Assembly: GCA_013400115.1 (NCBI GenBank)
Contig: VXBP01007513.1
Span: forward strand, 1-64,000
Source: Rhinopomastus cyanomelas
Taxonomy: Eukaryota; Chordata; Aves; Bucerotiformes; Rhinopomastidae
Length of the DNA stretch: 64,000 nucleotides
Direction of reading: 5' to 3'
Below are positions 45,017-56,612 of this stretch, piece by piece. Made by a program: the position numbers and the translations under genes. Within the stretch, counting starts at the first letter, position 1. Each line of letters begins with the position of its first letter. Under the pieces are notes generated by a model. It worked only from the letters and a program-made list of their open reading frames with translations, was not told the DNA's origin and did no database searches.

Positions 45017-45289
45017 GTTTGTAAAAATCTATAGGGAAAAAAACCCCAACCCCCAAATCTTGATTAATTTAATTACTTCAGCATTCTAAGGGGAAAACAA
45101 ACCCCGATCGATTCCTGTTTCCTCAAAAAACATGGAAATGTTACCAAATTTGAAAGAAACTGACAAATGTTATCAAATTTGAGAGACTGACAGCCATCAT
45201 GTGGAGGTGTAAAGCTTAATCAGTCACGATTGCTGTCCTTTTAAAAGTCCCATTCTGTGTTGTCAGGTGCTATTGGACCAAGAGGAAAT

Positions 45290-45350
45290 TCACAGAGTCA
45301 TTCAGGTTGGAAAAGACCCCTTGGATCATCGACACTGAGGGACCAGGGTT
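45290..45350 (-). mobile_element. CR1 tail, second type, antisense, in the 3' UTR
   Basis: CACAGAGTCATTCAGGTTGG, AAAAGACCCCTTGGATCATC. It would be part of the mature THSD7A transcript. Confidence 0.82.
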
Positions 45351-45989
45351 TCTTTCGCTGGCAATGAGTCATCTCTATTTATTATAGTGGCTGATTTTAG
45401 CAGGAGCTGTTGCCTAGTTCTTGCCTCGAAGATGTTTATGTCCAAAACCCAGGAATTTAATAACTTAAAGGCTGGCCATCTCCTTCTTCTCACTGCATGA
45501 GGTGGACAAATGACAAAAGAAACAGGAGAGTGTGTTAAGTACGTTTGCCCTTTGCAATCCACACAAGCACCGTAGAACGCGTTCCTGTTCTTCTGTCTGG
45601 TCCGTGGGTGTTACTGGTGCACATCTGCACCCGACGTTGAAAATCTGGAGGGCATTTGGTGAACAAAAAGTGCTCAACAGTTTGAAGCCAGAGCTGCTGT
45701 CCTTGTTACCCAGTACAAATCAGTTAGACTAGGAGGAGAGCTGAAATCTGAGGTCAAGTGGAAGGTTGCAAAGGTGATTAAGCCCTTCAGCATTGAAGCA
45801 GCGAGAATGGGTGAACCATCAGAGCGAAAGCAATTTGCTTTACCAATCAGAGTGCTTCTACGAACCCAGTGCCTCAAGCAGCCACTACTGTAGATTATTA
45901 GTTTGTGGAAGTAACGTTTCCAGTGGTCACACGAACCATTCAGAACGTAGTACAAGTGGACATTTTCCTGTTGATGTGGTGGTTTGAAC

Positions 45990-46436
45990 CTTCCTTTCCA
46001 AATCCGTAGCTTCAGGATTGCTGTGTCTGCTTTGAGTTCTGGAGCAGTTCCCTTCCGAATCTGTAGGTTCTAGATTCGCTGTGTCTACCCTGAGTTCTGG
46101 AGTAGTTCCTTTCTGAATCCATAGGTTCCAGATTGCAGCGTCTGCTTTGAGTTCTGGAGCAGTTTCCTTTTCTGAATCTGTAAGTTCTAGATTGCTGTGT
46201 ATGCTTTGAGTTCTGGAGCAGTTCCTTTCCAATTCTATAGGCTCTAGATTGCCATGTCTGCTCTGAGTTTTGGAGCGGTTTCTTTCTGAATCCTTAGCTT
46301 CTAGATTGCCATTTGGAGCAGTTCCTTTCCAAATCAGTAGCCTCTAGATCACTTTGACTTCTGGAGCAGTTCCTTTCCAGATCCTTAGCTTCTAGACTGC
46401 TGTGTCTGCTTTGAGTTCTGGAGCAGTTCCTTTTCT
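45990..46436 (+). repeat. ~58-bp minisatellite in the 3' UTR, about 8 units
   Basis: The marker gagttctggagcagtt (with variants) recurs at about 46,034, 46,092, 46,149, 46,208, 46,265, a shortened unit near 46,310, 46,356 and 46,413. Units also share tctagattgctgtgtctgc. They differ by scattered substitutions. Confidence 0.92.
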
Positions 46437-46963
46437 CGAGGCGATTGCACGGGCTTGTCTACGTTTGGTATGAAGCACCAGTTCTGAAACTCCTTTCCCT
46501 CCTGCCAAAAGGTGACAAGAGTTTGCTTTCCGACGTGGCGATCGGCAGATGCCAACTCACGAGCTCTGTGTATACATTCACTGTAAAATACACCTTGAGT
46601 GAAATGGAAATTTGTCTTTTGAACTCGATGTAAATTGTTTGCGCCCAAAGTTAAGAGTTTATTTTGCCTAACTTAATTTACTTGAATATTTATTTTGTAG
46701 AACGAGGAGGCAGCTGTCTGAGGAATGTTTACCTTTTCTTTCTTCGGTCGACGGTTCCATTTGTAAATGGTGGATCGCATTTTTTTTAATTTTTAAAATT
46801 ATCTCCATTTCTTTTTCTAAAGCACAAAGATGTTTACGTACGACTGCAGCAGATCTGTGTGTGCTGTCACTGAGCTTTATTCAGTTAACACTGGTGACAT
46901 GCAACCGTAACGAGTCCTACATGTTCAGCTGGGTTGTTTTTACGTAACTGATGTATTGCTGAC

Positions 46964-46969
46964 AATAAA
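46964..46969 (+). terminator. THSD7A: polyadenylation signal AATAAA of THSD7A
   Basis: Canonical AATAAA followed within about 30 nt by a TG/T-rich stretch (ttgtctcttctgcttc). I saw no other canonical AATAAA between the stop codon and this point, and CR1-rich sequence resumes about 160 bp later. Confidence 0.75.
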
Positions 46970-47130
46970 CACAAACGCAAAAGCATTTGTCTCTTCTGCT
47001 TCATAGCTGCAGGGCACTGCGCTGGGACAGACTAACAACAAAAGCCAGGTCCCTAAAGTGCGTCCACCTCTTCGATAGTCTCTCTTTCAAAGACATTAGC
47101 CATTGTATTCCTGTTAAAATTTAGTATTTC

Positions 47131-47645
47131 ACAGACTCATAAGGAATTGGAAGGGACCTCAAAAGATCATCCAGTCCAATCCCCCTGCCACAGCGGGATC
47201 ACCTAGACCAAGTCACACAGGAGCACGCCCAGGTGGTTTTTAAACATCTCCAGAGATGGAGACTCCACAACTGCCCCAGACAGCCCCTTCCAGTGCTCTG
47301 TCACACTCATCATGAATAAGCTCTTTCTCATACTGTTGTAGAATCTCCTCTGCTCCAGCTCACACCCACTGCCCCTTGTCCTGCCACTAGATGCCCCTGA
47401 GCAGGGCCTGGCTCCATCCTCCTGACACCCACCCTGCACATGTGGAGATGTTTAAAACCTGCCTGGATGTGTTCCTGTGTGACTTGGTCTAGGTGATCTG
47501 GATTGGACTGGATGATCTTTCCAGGTCCCTTCCAATCCCTGATGTTCTGTGATCCCGTGGTCTAGGTGATCCTGCTGTGATAGGGGGACTGGACTAGATG
47601 ATCTTCCCAGGTCCCTTCCAATCCCTGATGTTCTGTGATTAATGA
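47131..47645. mobile_element. CR1 copies, antisense then sense
   Basis: 47,131-47,441 is antisense (tail to GGAGCCAGGC equivalent). It is joined to a sense piece beginning AGATGTTTAAAACCTGCC at 47,442 with two tails in succession ending near 47,645. The junction is an inversion or a head-to-head double insertion. Confidence 0.87.
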
Positions 47646-48589
47646 TGTCCCCAGGACCTACTAGCAAAGAGCTAATGCCCCATGCAGAGCTTGGCACCCA
47701 AGAAAACCTGATGTGCTGGTAGGAAATAAAGTTTAACTGGCTCAGCGTCGTTACCTGTTGCTTTAAGGATTATGTTGGTATCTTCCTGAGAGCTCTTCCA
47801 GTCCCTGATGTTCTGTGATTCTGCTCTGTTTCTTCAGAATCCAGGAGAAAAGAATTCTGTGGCTCCATTTTCTGCGTGGAAATTGGTGCCACCAGGTTTC
47901 ACTCAGCTGAGGAAAGGAAAAAATAATTAGCTGGCAGCCTTGTGTCTGCCTGAAGCTGAATTTAATGAGCTGCAGCAGAACCTTTCTGCAGCATTAGAAG
48001 GGCTGCTGGAGCTAAAACCCTGCATTTCTGCCCCAAATGGCCTCCACTTACCAGCTGATAGGAGAAGCATCAGTAGCAGTCAGTTGCTGGATCTTCAGAG
48101 ATCGAAAAGGAACCTTTGCAGCACACGTGAGAAGTTAGTTGTCAATCTCCAACCAGCTCTCCAATCCCACTGCAGAGCTGAAGGAGCCAGGGCAGAAGTC
48201 TAACGGCCTTGAGACTGTAAGTCAGGGGGGGCACAACTTTCACGTTAACCAGTGCTACCCTCCATCCCTGTCAATGTGTTTACAATGAGGTGGTAATAAA
48301 CCAGCAAGAATTCCTGCTACTTGTTTTACAAGGAGAGGGTACTAAAGCAACAGGAATTCCATCTGCCACTTTAGATCAATCGAATGGTGGTGCCATGTGT
48401 TTCCCACCAGCTGTAAAAAGTGTCCTCATGTTTCGCAAGCTCCTAAAAGGCTTCTGCTGGTACTTAAGGCTCTATGTCCACGTGATGGCACTATGGAAAT
48501 TACTACTAAGTGGTAGAAATGTTTACCACTACTTGATTCAAATCCTAGAATCGCAGAGTGCTCCTCTTCCTCAAACTAAACAGCCCCTG
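47646..48589. other. Intergenic, unassigned
   Basis: A short sense CR1 scrap at 47,790-47,822 (TCCCTGATGTTCTGTGATTC); otherwise no gene or repeat recognised. Confidence 0.5.
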
Positions 48590-49252
48590 AGAGAGAGACC
48601 TGGTGGCCAGCAGGATGGCCAGGGGCCAGCAGTGTCGCCCTCTTGTGGCCAAGAAGGCTAACGGCATCTCTCGGTGCATCAGAAGGGAGGTGGTGAGTAG
48701 ATCGAGAGAGGGTCTTCTCCCCCTCTACTCCTCACGCGTGAGGCCACATCTGTAGTGTTGTGTCCACTTCTGAACCTCTCAGTCCCAGAAGGACACTGAG
48801 CTGCTGGAGGGAGTCCAGCGTAGAGCAGTGATGAAGGAAGTGGAGCACCTCCTTTATGAGGAGAGGCTGAGGGAGCTGGGTGTCTTTAGCCTGGAGAAGA
48901 GGAGACTGAGGGGTGACCTTATTAATGTCTACAAATGTGTGAGGGGTGGGTGTCAGGAGGATGGAGCCAGGCTCTGCTCACTTCATCATCTAGTGATAGG
49001 ACAAGGGGCCTGTGAGCTGGAACATAGGAGGTTCCAGATAAATATCAGAAGGAACTTCTTCCCAGTGGAGGTGACAGAGCCCTGGAACAGGCTGCCCAGG
49101 GAGGTTGTGGAGTCTCCTTTGCTGGAGATGTTTAAGACCCACCTGGATGTGTTCCTGTGTGACTTGGTCTAGGTGATCCTGCTGTGGGTGGGGGACTGGA
49201 CTAGATGATCTTTCAAAGTTCCTTCCAATCCCTAATGATTCTCTGATTCTAT
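48590..49252 (+). mobile_element. CR1 3' end, 0.66 kb
   Basis: Terminal RT region to tail with a long open remnant (YEERLRELGVFSLEKRRLRG; FQINIRRNFFPVEVTEPWNR). It is one of the better preserved copies. A CTCF-like core lies at 48,629-48,641. Confidence 0.9.
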
Positions 49253-50029
49253 ATTTGTAGGTGCTTTTTCAAATATATAATACATGGAATTGCCCAGCAT
49301 CCTTTAAACCAGCTCAGCAAACCCAGTCTCCCCAGTCTTTATTACTGCTGTGAGGGTAATCAGCCCAGTTACTAAAACCCCATTCTGTGAACTCTCAATG
49401 TTCTCATCTTTAGAAAAAGAACAGACACTCCACAGTTTCAAACATTTCCCCCTCTTTCATGAAAGCTGCTGGAGGGCTGAGGTAAAACCAGTCTAACAAA
49501 GCCTCCTTCTGATGCTTAAAACTCTGTGAAGAAGAAAAGAGAAACTCCAGGAAAAGTTTACCAGAGCAATAAAACAACTGGGGGCCGTGTGTTTTCTGTC
49601 ACCTCTGTGATGTTCTCTGCACACTTTCACCTGTCATAGGACCAATCAACCAACCAAAAGCCCGTTGGTGAACAAACAGAGCAGGAACAAACTCACCACT
49701 TAGCAGGAACAGCACCTTTTCAAACACTGTTGCCCACCTTTCATTTCTGTGAATCAAAGCTGGACATCAAAGGTGCTCGACTGAGCGCAAGAGAACCGCA
49801 GCTGCTGAACAAAGTGGTGGTCCAAGAAAAAAGATGAATCACATGGATTAATCAAATGCAGGTGCAAATGAGAGCAGTGGATCTCTAGTAGAGCTTTTAG
49901 TGTACACATTGGTCTTTGCACATCCAAATATGAGGGTCATAAAAGAACTTTACAGAGTTGTCTAAGTGCTAATTGTTACAAACTTTGGACTCCTGAAAAA
50001 TTGACTTACAGGATAAGTACATAAGATGA
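49253..50029. other. Intergenic, unassigned
   Basis: Nothing recognised. Confidence 0.5.
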
Positions 50030-50510
50030 TCAGTACTGTGTCCTGTTCTGGGCCCCTCAGTTCCAGAAGGGGACAGAGCTGCTGGAGAGAGTCCAGGACA
50101 GAGCCACAGAGATGATGAAGGGAGGGGGGCATCTCCCTGCTGAGGAAAGGCTGAGGGAGCTGGGGCTCTTGAGCTGGGAAAAAGGAGACTGAGGGGTGAC
50201 CTCATTCATGTTTATAAATATGTGAAGGGTGGCTGTCAGGAGGATGGAGCCAGACTCTGCTCAATGTCATCTAGTGATGGGACAAGGGGCAGCGGGTGTG
50301 AGCTGGAACAGAGGAGGTTCCACATCAACATGAGAAGGGACTTCTTCACAGCGAGGGTGACAGAAGGGGCTGCCCAGGAGGGTTGTGGAGTCTCCTTCTC
50401 TGGAGACATTTAAAACTCACCTGGATGTGTTCCTGTGTGACTTGGTCTAGGGGATCCTGCTGTGGTCTAGATGAGGTTCCAAGGTCCCTCCCAATCTCTA
50501 ATTTTCGGCG
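50030..50510 (+). mobile_element. CR1 3' end
   Basis: GTGTCCTGTTCTGGGCCCCT to the tail, with small internal deletions near 50,360 and 50,465. Confidence 0.9.
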
Positions 50511-50564
50511 ATGCTGAGGCATCATCTTGCAAATTCATCACGAGACCCACCTTTTGCAGAGTCA

Positions 50565-50720
50565 CACAGAATCCGCCATCGAGCCAGTCTGGTCAGCTGT
50601 AAAGCACCGCGATGGTTTCTCCGCGGCGCCAGGACCTCGCAGCAGACCAGCGCCAGCGAGCGCCGCAGCCCCGAGCAGCCAGCGGTGGCCCCCGGGCCGA
50701 ACGGCTGGCGGGAGGTGAAG
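50565..50720. other. GC-rich CpG-dense patch
   Basis: About 150 bp with many CpGs (tctccgcggcgccagg, cagcgagcgccgcag, cccgggccgaacgg). It lies in otherwise CpG-poor intergenic DNA. A donor-like CCA|GTAAGT is at about 50,808. No known gene was recognised; it could be a regulatory island or a first exon of a non-coding transcript. Confidence 0.5.
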
Positions 50721-50929
50721 TGCTTTTTGCTTACTCAGCACCACCGCAAAGACATGAGAGCAGCGAGTCAGCATTTCACGTGCAGCTGGATGCTGGAGCC
50801 ACATCACCAGTAAGTCCCCCCGTGCTGTTGTCCTTGTACCAGGTGCAGACGTTAAGTCGAGGCAGCGACGAGCCTTAGAGACGCAGGTTACTGCCAGGAA
50901 GGTCCCACAAGACCAAAGTTTCTCTGTTC

Positions 50930-50998
50930 ACAGAATCACAGAACATCAGGGATTGGAAGGGACCTGGGCCCCTCAGCTCTGGGAGGACACAGAGCTAA
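50930..50998. mobile_element. CR1 scraps, antisense tail joined to sense piece
   Basis: An antisense tail (ACAGAACATCAGGGATTGGA) is fused at GGGACCTGGGCCCCTCAG to a sense fragment. Confidence 0.75.
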
Positions 50999-51357
50999 TC
51001 TACGTGGACTAACCAGGTTATAACAGCGAGTGCCAACAGTGCTGTTTGCTGTCTACACTGGGTAATTACCACGTTACTGCTCATCAAGGGCTGAGCTTTC
51101 GTGTAGTTCATTAAAACAAATAAACAATGAAATGCTGTGTTTAAAACAAGACTTTTATAAGGTTGTGAACTGTAATGTCAACGCGGCTGCTTACATCCTT
51201 AACAAGCTCTGAGGAAATGCATGGGATGCAGCAGAGCTCTGCTAATCCTGCTGCCAGCAAAGCTGGTTATAGCCTTCACTCTGCCATCCTTCTTATTTCT
51301 GTGGCAGGAACACTGATGCTTCTACCCCTGAGCCTTCTCTTAGTGAGCTTCTGAGCC

Positions 51358-51978
51358 AGCGGTGTGCCCCTGCGGCCAACAGGGCTGAAAGCATCCTGGG
51401 GTGGATCAGGAGGGGGTGGTCAGCAGATCGAGAGATGTTCTCCTCCCCCTCTACTCTGCTCTGCTGAGACCACATCTGGAGTCTGGTGTCCTGTTCTGGG
51501 CTCCTCAGTTCAAGAAGGGGGCAGAGCTGCTGGAGAGAGTCCAGTGCAGAGCCATAGAGATGATGAAGGGAGTAGAACAGCTCCCTGATGAGGAAAGGCT
51601 GAGGGAGCTGGGGCTGTTTAGCTGGGAGTAAAGGAGACTGAGGGGTGACCTCATTAACATTTACAAATATGTGAGGGGTGGGTGTCAGGAGGATGGACCC
51701 AGGCTCTGCTCAGTGTCATGTAGTGACAGGACATGGGTGTGAGCAGGAACAGAGGAGGTTCCACATCAATATGAGAAGGACCCTCTTCCCAGTGAGGGTG
51801 ACAGAGCCCTGGAAGGGGCTGCCCAGGGGAGTTGTTGAGTCTCCTTCGCTGGAGATGTTTAAAACCTGCCTGGACATGTTCCTGTGTGACCTGGTCTAGG
51901 TGGTCCTGCTGTGGCAGGGGATTTGGACTAGATGATCTCTTGAGGTCCCTTCCAACCCTATTTTGTGATTCTGTGAGT
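51358..51978 (+). mobile_element. CR1 3' end, 0.6 kb
   Basis: From the GCATCCTGGGGTGGATCAGG region to the tail. The frame is open over VLLPLYSALLRPHLESGVLF and EERLRELGLFSWE before a stop. Confidence 0.9.
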
Positions 51979-52699
51979 GAACTTCTAGAGAAGACAAGGG
52001 AGGCGCTTTCCACATCCTGCATAAGCCCACTCTTACCTTTCCCTCCCATCCCCACCCCCATCCCCTCATACCCTTCTTCACATCCCTTTTCTTTAACAGA
52101 CCTTGAAAACATGCTGAAAAGCCATCTAAAAAGGAATAAACAGTAATTTTTGGTAAAAAAAAGGTAACTTCCTTACCCTGCTCAGCCACCCGGAGCTCCA
52201 GGGACAAAGAAGCCATTCTGACGGTCAGCTTGTCAACAGCTGTCCATCCTGTGAACAAACAGCCCACGGGCAGACTGTTCCTTTGGCACTGGCTTAGCCT
52301 CTCCCTAGAGAGGAGACATAATAGAGCATCATAAAAACACCCTCTGCCAATCTCTCCTGAAATACTGAATGCTCCACATCTACTTGCTTTTCCTTTGTGA
52401 GTCTTGCTCTTGTTCACATGACTCACAAAAGCTCTCCGATTCTTTAGAATCTCTTTTCACTGGAGAATATCCTGTCTGCAAGCAAGAGAACACAAGGCTT
52501 GGCTACACAGGGAACCTGGTGTGCAGGGTCTGCTCGCTGCGGCAAGAAGTCCTCATGTGCACTAAAGGTACCTCTAGGACTCCACTCACTCCCGGTTCAA
52601 AATGGGATGCACTTCTCCAAGGGTCAGAGTGCGCCAAAAGCCTAATGACTGCCCTAACGTACTGAACTGGGTTTACTTGGCAAAAGCCTTCTTCAAATG
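51979..52699. other. Intergenic, unassigned
   Basis: Open frames on both strands (52,369-52,665 +, 51,896-52,426 -) resemble no family I recognise. No exon can be supported. Confidence 0.45.
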
Positions 52700-53310
52700 G
52701 CCTGTAGAATAGGTTGGAAGGGACCTCCAAGGGTTGTCTAGTCCAAACACCCTGCAACAAGAAGGGACGTCACTCGCTAGAGCAGATTGGGCATCACTCA
52801 CTAGACCAGATTGCCGAGCCCCATCAAGCCTGACCTTGAATGTCTCCAGGGAGGGGGCCTCCACCAGCTCTCCAGGCAACCAACCTGTTCCAGTGATCCA
52901 CTGCCTCAGATTAAACAACCGTTTCCTATTGCCCAGCCCAAATCTACCCTTTTCCAGCTGAAAACCACAACCTCTCAATCTTATTGTCCCCTGCCCTTGT
53001 GAACAGTTCTTACCCTGCCTTCTTATGGGCCCCTTTCAGGGATCAGAAGATCACTAAAACGTTCCCTGGGAGCCTTCTCCTCTTCAGGCTGAACAACCTC
53101 AATTCTCTCAGCCTGTCACCACAGCAGAGCTGCTCCAGCCACCTCGTTGGAAGGATTGGAAGGGACCGTGAAAGATCACCGAGTTCCAGCTCACACCCGC
53201 TGCCCCTTGTCCTATCACTGGGTGCCCCTGAGCAGAACCTGGCCCCATCCTCCTGACACCCACCCTTCACATATTGATCAGCGTTCATGAGGTCACCCCT
53301 CAGTGCTACA
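52700..53310 (-). mobile_element. Two CR1 copies of different type, antisense
   Basis: 52,700-53,145 has the third-type tail (TTGGAAGGGACCTCCAAGGG) and its terminal ORF (minus strand LEKGRFGLGNRKRLFNLRQW). 53,146-53,310 is a common-type copy with an internal deletion. Confidence 0.85.
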
Positions 53311-53370
53311 AACAGCTGCAGATATAGTTAACCGTCCCCTAATGAGACCACTCATAAACACATGTTTTCT

Positions 53371-53462
53371 CATACAATCATTAAGGTTGGGAGAGACCTT
53401 CAAGAGCACCCAGACGAGCTGCCAGCTGGCCCCACGGTGCTCACCAAACCGTGTCGCCCGGG
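53371..53462 (-). mobile_element. CR1-related tail, antisense
   Basis: ACAATCATTAAGGTTGGGAG, AGACCTTCAAGAGCACCC, then CCACGGTGCTCACCAAACCG. Confidence 0.65.
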
Positions 53463-53659
53463 GACTCAGCCACTCAATTTTTTACTGCCCCCAGGGATGT
53501 GATTTTCAGGCAAACAGCACAAATCTAATCCGGAGGCAGAACACACAGCTATGTGAGCAGCGAAAAAGCCAACAAAGCACATTAATGGGAAAAATCAGCC
53601 TTTATATCACGAAATTAAAACAAAATCAACATGATTTGCACTAAATCTCTCCTCATTAA

Positions 53660-53880
53660 CTCGATGGAGCAAAGTAACGCAGCCAGAGAGGCGAGGAACC
53701 CGCCACTCAGCGCCGGGCGCTACCGCACACTGCCCACAAGAGGGCAGCACACACCCGGCTGTGAGGACCAGCCGCCGGCTCCCTGCTCCGTCCCATCCTC
53801 GACCCCCTCCCCTTCCCGTCAGCCCGCAGCAAACGCACCCAGGAGATCGGCACCAGGGCAGTTCACGAACGTCAGGAGGC
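53660..53880. other. GC-rich patch
   Basis: Contains CpG-rich sequence (cagcgccgggcgctaccg, agccgccggctccctg) and the CTCF-like motif below. No gene recognised. Confidence 0.45.
53734..53746 (+). promoter_or_regulatory. CTCF-like motif, one mismatch
   Basis: CCACAAGAGGGCA fits CCASYAGRKGGCR except at the Y position. Inferred only. Confidence 0.35.
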
Positions 53881-54127
53881 TGCTGGCTCACACCAGGCTG
53901 ATGAAGGATCACATTTAACACGTGAGAACTATTAAGAAAAGAGATAGTAAAAATTATTAAATATGATTTACTACTCAGGTTCCTGAGGGTATCACCCAAG
54001 GGTAGGGAAGGGATGTACATGTAGTGGTGCAGCACAGAGATATGTGTGGAACACACGTGTTACAGAACACTTCGATCCATGCTTAGGCACGTGTATATCT
54101 GAAAAAGGTTTGGGTTTGAATAATTAT

Positions 54128-54268
54128 CATAGAATCATTAGGGACTGGAAGGGACCTCCAAAGATCATCCAGTCCAATCATAGAATCATTAGGGATGGGA
54201 AGGGACCTCAAAAGATCATCTAGTCCAATCCCCCTGCCACAGCAGGATCACCTAGATAAAGTTTTACA
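54128..54268 (-). mobile_element. Two CR1 tails in tandem, antisense
   Basis: ATAGAATCATTAGGGACTGG and ATAGAATCATTAGGGATGGG start the two copies 51 bp apart; the second extends to CACCTAGATAAAG. Confidence 0.9.
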
Positions 54269-54481
54269 ACAGTAGCACAAAAACCTTGACTATATCTATA
54301 GGTTTGTATTCTTAAAGGAAAAGGGATTTTAATAATCTCAAAGGTTTATTTCTCAAGATTCCAGAAAAAAACCCAACCCCACAATAGTTTTGTAGAAGTC
54401 TTTGGCTACCTGCTTTGGATTCTTCCATAAATCGTGTAACTCAGGTGAGGTTGTTACTGGTCAATACAGAAACAACCTGTA

Positions 54482-54648
54482 ATGGGCTGCCCAGGGTGGT
54501 GGTTGAGTCCCCACCCCTGGATGAGTCTAAAAGTCGCTTAGATGTGGTGTTGGGGGACCTGGTTTAGGGGTGACTTTGCAGAGTAGGGTTGATGGTTGGA
54601 CTCAATGATCCCAGGGGTCTTTTCCAGCCTGAATGATTCTGTGAATCG
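54482..54648 (+). mobile_element. CR1, second tail type
   Basis: GGGCTGCCCAGGGTGGTGG, GATGTGGTGTTGGGGGACC and the tail GGGGTCTTTTCCAGCCTG. Confidence 0.88.
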
Positions 54649-55093
54649 TAACCTCTACAGAAGGACAGGAGAAGTTCAGCTGAGCCACTGTGGAAAGAAA
54701 GGGGACAGCACAGTCCATGTCAGAGCAGAAAGCAAAAGCAACACACTAACAATTACGTAGTAATAATTACTAATAATTACAAATAGCATTGAGAAATAAA
54801 ACCCAGGTGTTTTTTTACTTTTAGATTAGAGAAGCTGGTTCAATTCCCCTCATGGAGTGAAATTAGTGGCTGATCCTGTTGAAGGAGCCGTGACACACGC
54901 AAGGCAGAAGTTGGTTCCATTTATACCGAGGCTGCCAAAAACGTCTCCCATTAGCCTTTGTTGCTAACGAGTCGCTGTGCTGAACACTAGTCCTTAGAGC
55001 TTTCTGTGGAGGACACCCTGCATTCAGCAGAGATTTAGAAAGATGCTGGGAGGCCAGAAGAACAGGAAAAAACCCCATCAGGCAAATACTTAA
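54649..55093. other. Intergenic, unassigned
   Basis: Nothing recognised. Confidence 0.5.
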
Positions 55094-55156
55094 GTGCTAC
55101 CAGGGGATTGGACTGGATGATCTTTCGAGGTCCCTTCCAATCCCTAATGATTCAGT
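55094..55156 (+). mobile_element. CR1 3' tail, short
   Basis: GGGGATTGGACTGGATGATC to CTAATGATTCAGTG. Confidence 0.87.
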
Positions 55157-56007
55157 GCTGCGTGGAGACTAGAAGATTTGATCCATGTGGAAAGTGATTT
55201 AGAGAAGAGTGAGCGATCATGGATGTCAGTGAACATCAGATCAGTTGTAGAACATCTGCAGGCGACGCGCGGGCTTTTCCTTCCCTTCAGCGCGTTTGGT
55301 ACCAACAGCATTGACCATTATTTGGGTGTGATGCTCATACCCCCTCCCTCCTGCCTCTGCATCCGTGGAGACGACCCTTCTGTTGCACAACACTTCCAGA
55401 TTCTCTCTTTGATAGCAATTTCCAGAGTAATGAAAGCAAATATTAAGGCAGAATCACCCAGAAAACAGAACAGGGATATCTGATCCTGGGCTGGTTTTTT
55501 CCTACCCCCAAAAGCATCAGAGGCTTTGCGCTACCAGGGGTGGGTCATCAATAAAGGAGCAGCCATCTGGACAGCTCGAGCTGTTAAGACCAGCTTTCTG
55601 TCTCTCCCAGGCTAAGTCTCAGAGCCTCAGAGACAATCCCATCAAAGACATTTGCAGCAAGATTGATAATGCAGGAGAAAGTCTGTCACATACAATCTTC
55701 CCAAAGGAACCGATCGTGTGGACAACAGCAATTTGCATCTTCCAGTTGGCTTCCAGAGCAGCCTTGTAAGTGGCCAGATAAATACCCTCGCGTATGGCTC
55801 TGCTTTCCTGCTATACACTGAACGTTTTCGACCCAAGACTCCCCTAGCTGCCAAACCTGCATCAGTCCAGGGCCACAAAAGCATCCTGGAGTGTTCACAT
55901 CCTATGATCCTATGTCAGTCCTCAGATCCATGGCCATGAGTCTACCAAAGAGAAGCAGTGGAGACAGAAGACAACCCCCATTTACCAGTGGAGCCTTTGG
56001 ATATAAC
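55157..56007. other. Intergenic, unassigned
   Basis: Nothing recognised; short open frames only. Confidence 0.5.
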
Positions 56008-56612
56008 TCACAGCAGATCAAGAGAGGTTCTCCTTCCTCTCTGCTCTGCCCTGCTGAGACTGCATCTGGAAGATTCAGTTCCAGAAGGACACAGAGCTGA
56101 TGGAGAAAGTCCAGCACAGAGCCACAAAGATGATGAAGGGAGAAGAACATCTCCCTGATGAGGAGAGGCTGAGAGAGCTGGGTCTCTTAGCTTGGAGAAG
56201 AGGAGACTGAGGGGTGACCCCATTAATGTTGATAAATCTGATGGGTGGGTGTCAGGAGGATGGAGCCAGGCTCTTCTCAGGGGCATCTAATGATAGGGGC
56301 CAATGGGTGTGAGCTGGAACAGAGGAGGTTCCACTACTCACCCAGCATTTACAACATTCAGGGCTGTGCGAGAGGCTCTTTAGTTTGAGGAAGAGGAGGC
56401 TGAGGGGAGACCTCATCGCTCTCTACAACTACCCGAAAGGACACTGTAGAGATGCTGGTGCTGGGCTCTCCTCACAGGTCATTAGTGACGGAAAAAGAAG
56501 AAAGGGTTTCAAGTTTCAACAGGAGAGGTTTAGATTAGACATCAGGAAAAAATTCTTCATGGAAAGAGTGGTCAGGCCCTGGACTGGGCTGCCCAGGATG
56601 GCAGACTTATAA
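56008..56612 (+). mobile_element. CR1 common type joined to CR1 second type
   Basis: 56,008-56,335 is a common-type copy that stops before its tail (ends at GGAGGTTCCAC). 56,365-56,612 is a second-type copy (LRKRRLRGDLIALYNYPKG; FRLDIRKKFFMERVVRPWTG) that also stops before its tail. Confidence 0.87.

Larger units (their letters stand above)
42738..46985 (+). other. THSD7A: THSD7A 3' untranslated region
   Basis: About 4.2 kb from the stop codon to just after the AATAAA at 46,964. There are no further splice-supported exons. It is nearly free of CR1, unlike the introns and downstream DNA. It holds a 64-bp duplication (44,889-45,016), a small antisense CR1 (45,290-45,350) and a ~58-bp minisatellite (45,990-46,436). 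AU-rich ATTTATTTT-type sequence lies near 46,685. The exact cleavage site is inferred. Confidence 0.8.

Noticed and set aside
53607..54056. A 149-residue minus-strand open frame over a GC-rich patch
   Set aside because: Stop codons are rare in GC-rich sequence; composition is Gly/Arg/Cys-rich without domain pattern.
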